This document shows, piece by piece, positions 1 through 6,054 of a stretch of 52,029 bases of DNA (its first letter is position 1; every line of letters begins with the position of its first letter). Origin of the DNA: Polyangium sp. 6x1 (GTDB lineage: Bacteria > Myxococcota_A > Polyangia > Polyangiales > Polyangiaceae); NCBI RefSeq assembly GCF_029946515.1, contig NZ_JARZHH010000078.1, positions 1 through 52,029 on the forward strand, read 5' to 3'. The position numbers and the translations under genes are program-made. The notes beneath the pieces are model-generated. The model ran no database searches. It saw nothing but the letters and a program-made list of their open reading frames with translations, and was not told where the DNA came from.

Positions 1-1
1 G

Positions 2-1465
2 CCGCCCCCCGCCGCCGCGCCCCCCACGCCCGCCTCCGCCGCCCTTCCCACGCCCGCGCCCGCGCCCGCAGCGCCCGCAGCGCCCGCCCCGCCGCGCATC
101 TGGTCGAAAGGGCGTTTTGCCTGGATCCACCCCGAGCCCGGAGCAAGCCGCGCCTGGATCGGATACCTCGCCCTCGGCAGCTCCGTGCCGCTCAAAGGCG
201 GCAGCGTCGAGGCCGCGCGGATCCCAGGTTATGCCGGCTGCGACGCCTGGTACGCCGTCGAGCCGCGCGGCTACGTCTGCGCCGGCGCGACCGCGACGAT
301 CGACCCCAAAGACCCAGCGATCGTCATCCTGCGGCGCGACGCAGCCGACGTGAGCTCGCCCTGGCCCTACCAGTACGGCGAATCCATTGGCGCTCCGCGT
401 TATGACCACATCCCCACGCGCGCCGAGCAACGCGAGGCGGAATGGGACCTCGAAAAACACGAGGCCAACGTCGAAAAAGCACGCGCCGCCGCAGGCGACC
501 CCGCCGCGATCGCCGCCGTCGACAAGGCCCTCGTCGGCGTCGACCTCGCCCCCTCCGGCGAAGGCCCGCCCGAGCTCCTGCCCTTTGGCCCACTCGTCCG
601 AGAAAACCGAAAGTTCGTCCAGCTCGGCTCGACGATCGCCTTCGTGCGCGCCTTCGAGTCCGGCGGCCGCACGTTCGTGCTGACGGCAGACCAGGCGATC
701 ATCCCGAAAGATCGCATCAAGCTCTACCCACGCTCGACGTTCCACGGCATCTCCCTCGGCGACGACGTGCAGCTCCCACTCGCCTTCTTCCGCCAGAAAC
801 CGCGCCCCAAATGGAAGCGCGGCGAAGACGGCAAGCTCGCGAAGACCGACGAGACGTTCCCGCGACTCGGCTGGATCGGGCTGACCGGCACGCGAATCAA
901 CGAGGACGGCAAGGCATTCGTCGAGACCAAGGAAGCCGGCATCTACGTCCTCGCCGAGGACGCGCAGATCGTCGAGGCCGTGACCGAGGCCCCCTGGCTC
1001 GCAGACAAGGACCCGACGAAGAGCAAATGGGTCGACGTGCGCGTCCTGAACGGCACCCTCGTCGCCTACGAAGGCCTGCGCCCGGTCTACGCGACGCTCA
1101 TCTCCCCAGGCCGCGGCGGCGTCCCCTACCCAGGCATCGAACCACTGAAGACCGCCTCCACGCCCGTCGGCCTCTTCCGCGTCGACGGCAAGTTCCGCAC
1201 GGCGACGATGGTGTCGAGCTCCGACGAGAACCTCGTACATTCCGAGGTGAACTGGGTCCTGAACTTCAGCGGCCCACACGCGCTGCACGGCGCCTACTGG
1301 CACGACGCCTGGGGCGAGCCAAAAAGCGGCGGCTGCGTGAACCTCGCGCCGATCGACGCCAAATGGGTCTTCGACTGGACCGACCCCAACGTCCCCGAAG
1401 GCTGGCACGGCATGCGCGCCGTAAAAGAGTTCGGCCAAAGCACGATCGTGCGGATCCGGCGGTAG
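2..1465 (+). CDS. L,D-transpeptidase (YkuD-like) family protein, 5' end missing
   Basis: The reading frame is open from the first bases of the window, so the true start lies upstream. A GTG at 185 is only an internal codon. The first 35 or so codons are a Pro/Ala-rich linker, followed by an SH3-like stretch (WSKGRFAWIHPEPG...) and, in the last 120 residues, a YkuD-type catalytic domain. The key motif is ALHGAYWHD, then about 10 residues, then SGGCVNL. The Cys codon at 1334-1336 is the expected nucleophile that would form 3-3 cross-links in peptidoglycan or attach a protein to it, in the periplasm. The usual motif is S/T-H-G-C; here the His is Gly, which is odd and may alter activity. A charged helical insert lies near 430-510. 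The stop is 8 bp before a hairpin element. Family assignment is fairly secure; activity is not. Confidence 0.75.
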   Translation, partial: PPPAAAPPTPASAALPTPAPAPAAPAAPAPPRIWSKGRFAWIHPEPGASRAWIGYLALGSSVPLKGGSVEAARIPGYAGCDAWYAVEPRGYVCAGATATIDPKDPAIVILRRDAADVSSPWPYQYGESIGAPRYDHIPTRAEQREAEWDLEKHEANVEKARAAAGDPAAIAAVDKALVGVDLAPSGEGPPELLPFGPLVRENRKFVQLGSTIAFVRAFESGGRTFVLTADQAIIPKDRIKLYPRSTFHGISLGDDVQLPLAFFRQKPRPKWKRGEDGKLAKTDETFPRLGWIGLTGTRINEDGKAFVETKEAGIYVLAEDAQIVEAVTEAPWLADKDPTKSKWVDVRVLNGTLVAYEGLRPVYATLISPGRGGVPYPGIEPLKTASTPVGLFRVDGKFRTATMVSSSDENLVHSEVNWVLNFSGPHALHGAYWHDAWGEPKSGGCVNLAPIDAKWVFDWTDPNVPEGWHGMRAVKEFGQSTIVRIRR

Positions 1466-1570
1466 CGTCGCGCCGGGGTTTCACCCCGGACCCCACGAGG
1501 GGCTGTCCGCCCCTCGACCCGGACCAGCGCAAGCGCTGGACTCGGGGTCGATGAACTGCGCGATGCGCAG

Positions 1571-1675
1571 TTCATCGAACAGACGGGTCAAGACCAGCGA
1601 CGACCCTGCCAACCCAGACAGCAGCGCTGCTGGTTCAACCGGCGAGGCGGTACCACCAACGGCCTGGTGGAAGAA
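1571..1675 (-). repeat. Conserved spacer module of element A
   Basis: The DNA between the first and second large palindromes is not palindromic itself but is conserved in element B (47207-47309, opposite strand). Shared blocks include AGACAGCAGCGCTG and GCGGTACCACC, plus a run around CGACCCTG-CAACC. Conservation of a non-hairpin segment at both sites suggests the element is copied as a unit. Confidence 0.7.
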
Positions 1676-1764
1676 CTGCGCGCAGCGCAGTTCTTCCACG
1701 AAAGGTCCAGGGCTGGCCCTGCAAAGAGGGGGGCGGACAGCTTTAAAAATTTCCCCCGCATCGA
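1676..1764 (-). repeat. Single copy of the 89-bp internal unit in element A
   Basis: The distance from one CTGCGC palindrome core to the next (1676 to 1765) is 89 bp. On the minus strand it reads GGGGGAAATTTTTAAAGC, then CTGTCCGCCCC, then CAGGGCCAGCCCTG, then the next palindrome. The same unit occurs four times in tandem at 46838-47191. Confidence 0.8.
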
Positions 1765-1871
1765 CTGCGCTTCGCGCAGTCGATGCCCAGAGGTCCAGGG
1801 CTGGCCCTGGTCCGGGTCGAGGGGCGGACAGCCCCCGCGGGGCCCGGGGCAGAGCCCCGGCGGCAACGCCC

Positions 1872-3590
1872 TCAGCGCGGAATTTCGAGGAACGCCTTCG
1901 CGAGTTGCATCGCTCGCTCTGGGTCGACCATGTTCAGGTAGGCGATCTTCCCCTGCAGATACGCCTCGAAATGGGGGATGTTCTCGCGGTTTTGCGCGGC
2001 GAGCCCGGTCTTCTTCGCGGCGTGCAGGATTGCGCGGAGCTTGCGGACCTCCTCGCGTGGCATCCCGAGTTTGTCGTTCACGACGATGCCCGTGACCTCT
2101 TGCCGCCCGCCTGCGTGCTGCACCCGACCCTTCTTCGGGTTGATGGCGAAGCCCTCCTCTTGCACGATGTGCCGAACCCGCGCGAGCAGAATTCCGAGGT
2201 CACGCCGGCCCTTCTTCTGGCCGCCTTTGCCATCGTCCATGAGCTCGTTCGCCGCGGAGAACGTGAGATCGTCTGCGTATCGCGTGTACGTCCAGCCCAT
2301 CTTGCGCGTCATGCCCGTCAGGCGCCGATCGAGCTTGCGCGCGACCAGGTTCGAGATCGCGGGGCTCGTGCATGCGCCTTGCGGCAAACCACGCTCGCCC
2401 ACGGCCACCCAGTACGTCGTTCCGTCGTAGATGACCTTCCGGCGCGGCGACTCTGTGCAGAGCAGCGCGAAGATCGTGGCCACTGCCGGCGAGTATCCGA
2501 CCGACTCGAAGAGCCCGCGCACGCGGCCGAACTTGATCGTCGGGAAGAAGTCCGAGAGATCGAGGTTCACCACGGTCCCGCGGCCGAGGTGCGCCCGTGC
2601 GTTCGTCACCGTCGAGCGACCCTTCACGAACCCGTGCGCCTCGCCCTCGACCGAGAGCTTCGCGAGCACGTTCTGGAGGATCCATTGCTGCGCCTTCGAG
2701 AGCGCCTCGTGTGGCGCCGAGAGCAACCGCGTCCCCCCCGAGCGCTTCGGCACCTCGAAGTACACGTAATGCGGCTTCTCGACGGCGTCGTTGTGGTAGC
2801 AGAGCCAGCGCAGGCGCGGGATCGGCAGACCGAGCGCCTTCGCGACCTCTGCGGGCGTCGACAGGAGCGGCAACCCCTGCTTTTGCAGCGCCTCGACGTT
2901 CGCGCGCCGATCGCCGAGGCTGCCGGATACGCCGCGCCCGAGGAAGATGATGTCCTCGGCGCGACGCTTGGCGACGGCTTCCGCGTGCTTCTTCTTGCGC
3001 TCGGCCGCGAGGCGCTTCTTCTCCGCCTTGCGCTCGGCCTTCTGGCGGCGCAGCTCCTCGATCGCCTCGTCGGCTTTCTTGCGAGCCACGACGGTCGCCA
3101 TGCTCGCGGCCTCGTGGTGCTTCAGCCAGAGATCACCGACGCGGTGGATCTCCTCGATCTGCTGCTCCGTGAGCAGGCCTCGCAGGATGAGGCCCCGATC
3201 GATCAGCGCCGTGCGCTCGTCGCTCTGCGGCGGGATCGTGTCCACGCGCCCGATCCACGCCGTCTGGTACGGGTTGATCTTGAGCGCGCGTTTGCGCATC
3301 TCGTCCGCCGACAAACCGAGGATCCCCGACGTGTCGTACGGGTCCTTCGGCTTCGGTTTTTCCTTCTTCTTGGCAGGCGTCGCGGCCGCGGGCGCAGGGT
3401 TTGTCGTGGTGAACGTCGCGACCGCCGGGGCCTTTCCGCCCGCGCTGCTCGTCGTCGTCGCCTTCGACGGTGTGGACGACGTCGCGGCCGAGCCGGCCTG
3501 CGGTTTGTCGCCCTGCTCGTTTTTCCCGGGCTCACCCTCGCCGGGTTTGCCGGTGCCAATGAAGGACTTGACTTTGTCCCAGAAGCCCAC
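1872..3590 (-). CDS. Retron-type reverse transcriptase (Mx162/Sa163-like)
   Basis: This 572-residue enzyme would copy the msd part of the retron RNA just upstream (3661-3928) into branched msDNA. RT motifs are clear: LDLSDFFPTI near residue 343, GLPQGACTSPAISNL near 400 and the catalytic YADD in YTRYADDLTFS near 438. The retron-typical VTG block lies after it (QEVTGIVVN). The first 85 residues are low-complexity (Ala, Thr, Ser, Lys, Pro), and a Lys/Glu/Arg-rich segment near residues 165-205 looks like a coiled coil. From memory, Mx162 RT is about 485 residues, so this N-terminal region is longer than usual. Start: GTG at 3590 with GGAG about 8 bases upstream. The stop lies 11 bp from element A. 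Retron identity rests on the RT motifs plus the adjacent a1/a2 and msd structure. Confidence 0.93.
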   Translation of the reverse strand: MGFWDKVKSFIGTGKPGEGEPGKNEQGDKPQAGSAATSSTPSKATTTSSAGGKAPAVATFTTTNPAPAAATPAKKKEKPKPKDPYDTSGILGLSADEMRKRALKINPYQTAWIGRVDTIPPQSDERTALIDRGLILRGLLTEQQIEEIHRVGDLWLKHHEAASMATVVARKKADEAIEELRRQKAERKAEKKRLAAERKKKHAEAVAKRRAEDIIFLGRGVSGSLGDRRANVEALQKQGLPLLSTPAEVAKALGLPIPRLRWLCYHNDAVEKPHYVYFEVPKRSGGTRLLSAPHEALSKAQQWILQNVLAKLSVEGEAHGFVKGRSTVTNARAHLGRGTVVNLDLSDFFPTIKFGRVRGLFESVGYSPAVATIFALLCTESPRRKVIYDGTTYWVAVGERGLPQGACTSPAISNLVARKLDRRLTGMTRKMGWTYTRYADDLTFSAANELMDDGKGGQKKGRRDLGILLARVRHIVQEEGFAINPKKGRVQHAGGRQEVTGIVVNDKLGMPREEVRKLRAILHAAKKTGLAAQNRENIPHFEAYLQGKIAYLNMVDPERAMQLAKAFLEIPR

Positions 3591-3624
3591 GGCAACTCCC
3601 GCTAGATCGAGGTTGCGACACGCG

Positions 3625-3644
3625 TCGCCCGAGAGCTCGGGCGA
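3625..3644. other. Perfect palindrome between retron RNA and RT gene
   Basis: The sequence TCGCCCGA-GAGC-TCGGGCGA has 8-bp perfect arms. It lies 17 bp beyond the a2 repeat and 35 bp before the RT start codon. It could form an RNA hairpin that separates the processed ncRNA from the RT mRNA or limits RT translation. There is no T-run, so a classic terminator is unlikely. Confidence 0.55.
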
Positions 3645-3660
3645 GCGATCCTTGATGCAC

Positions 3661-3704
3661 CGTTCGACGCGCCGTCCAGCCCTCCAAGGAAGCCCGTCCG
3701 CCCG
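3661..3704 (-). repeat. Retron a2 inverted repeat
   Basis: This arm pairs with a1 at 3881-3928. Shared blocks are CGTTCGACGCG, GTCCAGCC, CAAGGA and CCGTCCGCCCGA, interrupted by a few mismatches and a 3-nt gap. The duplex brings the branching G next to the reverse-transcription start, as known for retrons. Confidence 0.85.
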
Positions 3705-3736
3705 ACTACTCGCCTAGGACCACGTCCGATCACCGA

Positions 3737-3808
3737 GGCCCTAGGCCCCCTACCGGCATCCAGACCCAAGGGTCCGCTGAGTGGATGCTGGTAGGGGGCT
3801 TTAGGGCC
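3737..3808 (-). other. msd long hairpin (DNA stem of the predicted msDNA)
   Basis: The arms are GGCCCTA, CCCCCTACC and GCATCCA on the left, matched by TGGATGC, GGTAGGGGG and TAGGGCC on the right, with small internal bulges. The apical part holds a second short hairpin, GACCC-AA-GGGTC. This is the stable stem-loop expected in the DNA moiety of msDNA. Confidence 0.85.
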
Positions 3809-3880
3809 AAAAGAACATCGGGCGCGGGGACGCATGGGGGAACGAACTCCGCCACGGCGGAACGCCGCAGCATGGTGGGC

Positions 3881-3928
3881 TCGGGCGGACGGACCTCCTT
3901 GCAAGGCTGGACGCGAGCGCGTCGAACG
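3881..3928 (-). repeat. Retron a1 inverted repeat
   Basis: This is the 5' arm of the retron RNA, complementary to a2 at 3661-3704. It ends in CCGTCCGCCCGA, directly followed by the predicted branching G at 3880. Its outer end lies 17 bp after the stop codon of the SWIM gene. Confidence 0.85.
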
Positions 3929-3945
3929 AGACGACAAGACCATTC

Positions 3946-6054
3946 CTACAACGACTTCCTACCAAGAAGCCAGGCCAGACAGAGGACGGATGCGCGCTCG
4001 GCGCGGAACCGATCCGCGACGCGCTTCACCTCCGCAAGCACGTCGGGCGGCAGCGCGAGCCGCTCCTCCACGGCGTCCGCCGGCACACGCGTGGCGAGCG
4101 AACGCGCGAGCGTGACGTCCGCGAGCGCGAGCGCCGTGGTCCACGATCGCTCCGCTTGGATCCGCGGCATTGCCACGTCCCACGCCTCCTCGAGCACCCG
4201 CGACACCGTCGTGTTCTTCCGGTTCGCGACCTTGCGGATGTCATCGAGGATCGCGCGCGGAATCGGGAAACTCTCGCCCGACGACCACTTCGACGCCTTC
4301 GGCGGCTCGGGCGCAGGCTCGGGCTTCGGCGCCTGCGGCAGAGCGCGGCTCGACAGCACCATCTTGAGCGCGAGCAAATGCCGGCAAGGCCCGGCCCGGA
4401 GGCCGCTCTTGTAGAAGTACGAGCACGAGCACTTCGCCTTCTTGATCGCGAGGTCCTCGTCGAAGATCGCCTCGCAGCCCGTGCCCTTCGCCTTGCCAAC
4501 GACCGCGCGCCGGCCATCCGAAAGAAGCTCGTCGCGATCGATCGTCACGGCGTTGCTGCGCGCCATCGCGCGGCCCTCGACGAGCTCCGGATGCTCCGGC
4601 CCGATGAACGCCTCGCTGAGCACGGCAGGCATCACCTGCCGATAACGATACACGCGATCGGCGTGGTCGTAGATGAGCTGCCCGCGCTTCGCGAGCTGGT
4701 GCAGCGCGGGGACGAGGCTCTCCTCGGACGCGCCCGTCGCCGCGGCGATCGCCGGCAGCGTCGCGCGTTGCTCGTTCTGGAGGAACCGATCCGCCTGCAA
4801 CATCGTGCGCGCATCCGGCTCCCACGCGCCCGCGAGCAGGTCGAGCCCCGAGCCGCTCGTCCAGTCGTTGGTGGTCCAACCGCTGAGCGCGAGCACGAGC
4901 CGCATGTCGCCCATGTGCGCGATCCAGATGCTCGGCAAACCCGAGCCGAGCAGCCGCACCTCGACGCGCTCCGTGAGCGGCAGGACGCGCGCGAGCGCGA
5001 AGAGCCGCCGCCGGCCCCAGATCTTCACCTCTTCGGTGATCTCGCGGCCCGCGGGCGCCGAACGATACGGGCCGAGCTTCCCGCCCGCGCCGTTCCCACC
5101 GATCTCGAGCCCGCCGTCGTAGACCGGCCCACGCGATTGGATCTCGATCCCCCACGGATCGAGGATGATCTTCGGCGGCTTGCCCGGCGTGAGCACGAAC
5201 CGGATGCTGCGCGGCCCGCTCTTCTCGCGGTGGCGCTTCAGGTGCGCGAGGATCGCGTACACGACCTCGACGGGCAGATCCACGCGGCGGCTCGGCAGGC
5301 ACGTCGAGGCCTGGATCTGGCCGAATCCGCGCAGCCACGACGGCGGCAGATCGATCTTCTCCTCGCGATAGTCCGCCATGCCCTCGACCTTCACGTCGAA
5401 GCCGGCCGGATCCACGGAGAGCCGCGTCTTCCTGTAGCTGCGCAGCGTCTGGAAATGCTCGTAGAGCGCGATCGAGTAATCGACGTTCGTCGTGCCGAGC
5501 CCCGCCTCCTGCGAGCCCACGAACGAGTCGCGGTCCACGGACAAACAGCCGTAGCTCGACTCGTCCTTGGAGAAGCACTCGAAGAAGACCACGTCGGGCG
5601 CGACGGTCACGACCGGATCACAAGGCACGAGGTGGCGGAAGAGCTCGGGATCGTTCCGCGCGAGCTCATTCGCCCACTTGACGCGCGCGTCCCAGTAGAG
5701 GCGATGCATCTTGCGGAAATCGCGATCGAGGTTCGGCGGAATCGGCTCCTTCGCGAGCCGCGCCATCTCGGTGCGCTTCGCTTGATCGAAGAGCTGCGCC
5801 TTGATCTGGGCCTCGCGCTCCTCCTCGGCCTTCTTCCACGCCTGGTACGCGGTCTTGTCCTTCTTCCGGAACTTGAGGTCGCCGACGACCACGTCGTGCA
5901 GCGCGCTCATGGCCTCGCGGAAGCGGATCGCGTCCTTGAGCTCGGCGTCGAAGAAGGTCTTCGGCCGCGCGAGGTTCGGGGAAAAACGCACGAGCAGGCT
6001 TTGCGCCGCCCCGAGCACACCGCTCTTGCCCAGATATCGGAGATCGACGTTCAC
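3946..6054 (-). CDS. Winged-helix / SWIM zinc-finger protein, retron accessory candidate
   Basis: The 702-residue protein starts at GTG 6054, whose GTGA overlaps the stop of the HEAT gene by 4 bp, so translation is probably coupled. A Lys/Glu-rich helical region lies near residues 60-115. Near residues 425-470 there is a winged-helix-like segment (LPAIAAATGASEESLVPA... LIYDHADRVYRY). Near 540-562 is a SWIM zinc finger, CSCSYFYKSG...GPCRHLLAL (CxCx(n)CxH), a known nucleic-acid or protein-binding fold. The C-terminus has two similar ribbon-helix-helix-like stretches, near 595-625 (IPRAILDDIRKVANR) and 660-695 (LPPDVLAEVKRVADR). The stop is 17 bp from the retron RNA. The pairing fits the WHSWIM accessory protein I recall for type XIII retrons; its biochemical role is unknown. 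Confidence 0.82.
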   Translation of the reverse strand: MNVDLRYLGKSGVLGAAQSLLVRFSPNLARPKTFFDAELKDAIRFREAMSALHDVVVGDLKFRKKDKTAYQAWKKAEEEREAQIKAQLFDQAKRTEMARLAKEPIPPNLDRDFRKMHRLYWDARVKWANELARNDPELFRHLVPCDPVVTVAPDVVFFECFSKDESSYGCLSVDRDSFVGSQEAGLGTTNVDYSIALYEHFQTLRSYRKTRLSVDPAGFDVKVEGMADYREEKIDLPPSWLRGFGQIQASTCLPSRRVDLPVEVVYAILAHLKRHREKSGPRSIRFVLTPGKPPKIILDPWGIEIQSRGPVYDGGLEIGGNGAGGKLGPYRSAPAGREITEEVKIWGRRRLFALARVLPLTERVEVRLLGSGLPSIWIAHMGDMRLVLALSGWTTNDWTSGSGLDLLAGAWEPDARTMLQADRFLQNEQRATLPAIAAATGASEESLVPALHQLAKRGQLIYDHADRVYRYRQVMPAVLSEAFIGPEHPELVEGRAMARSNAVTIDRDELLSDGRRAVVGKAKGTGCEAIFDEDLAIKKAKCSCSYFYKSGLRAGPCRHLLALKMVLSSRALPQAPKPEPAPEPPKASKWSSGESFPIPRAILDDIRKVANRKNTTVSRVLEEAWDVAMPRIQAERSWTTALALADVTLARSLATRVPADAVEERLALPPDVLAEVKRVADRFRAERASVLCLAWLLGRKSL

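Larger units (their letters stand above)
1473..1860. repeat. Mosaic hairpin element A (one 89-bp unit)
   Basis: This 388-bp non-coding element fills the gap between two convergent genes. It is bounded by inverted copies of an approximately 80-bp end: 1473-1549 and, reversed, about 1786-1860. Each end carries successive small palindromes: CCGGGG...CCCCGG, AGGGGCTGTCCGCCCCT and CCAGCGCAAGCGCTGG (or a variant). Inside are three larger palindromes with a CTGCGC-N3-GCGCAG core, at 1556-1570, 1676-1690 and 1765-1779. Outer arms differ: GATGAA/TTCATC, AAGAA/TTCTT and GCATCGA/TCGATGC. Element B at 46757-47407 has the same order on the opposite strand. No gene-like reading frame fits it. It resembles a BIME/REP-type mosaic repeat; what moves or maintains it is unknown. 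Confidence 0.85.
3661..3928 (-). ncRNA. Retron msr-msd non-coding RNA
   Basis: Read on the minus strand, the order is a1, msr, msd, a2, then the RT gene, as in known retrons. The a1 and a2 arms are complementary over about 45 bp. The priming (branching) guanosine is predicted at 3880, the first base after a1, in an AGC context as in characterised retrons. The msr part (about 3880-3820) can form a short GC hairpin near 3850-3868 (CCGCC-GT-GGCGG). The msd part contains a 72-nt hairpin. Predicted msDNA would begin near 3705, opposite the end of a2, and run to about 3815-3825, so about 110-120 nt. The RNA begins only 17 bp downstream of the SWIM gene stop, so its promoter lies inside that gene or it is co-transcribed. 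Exact ends are inference. Confidence 0.85.

Noticed and set aside
1473-1860. Insertion sequence or group II intron
   Set aside because: No transposase or intron-type maturase frame lies inside, no target-site duplication is evident, and the neighbouring RT has retron, not group II intron, features and its own ncRNA.
1551-3605. Long plus-strand frame running from element A across the RT gene
   Set aside because: It is the antisense shadow of the RT gene; codon use is Arg/Leu-rich as expected for a shadow in high-GC DNA, and the minus-strand frame has clear RT motifs.
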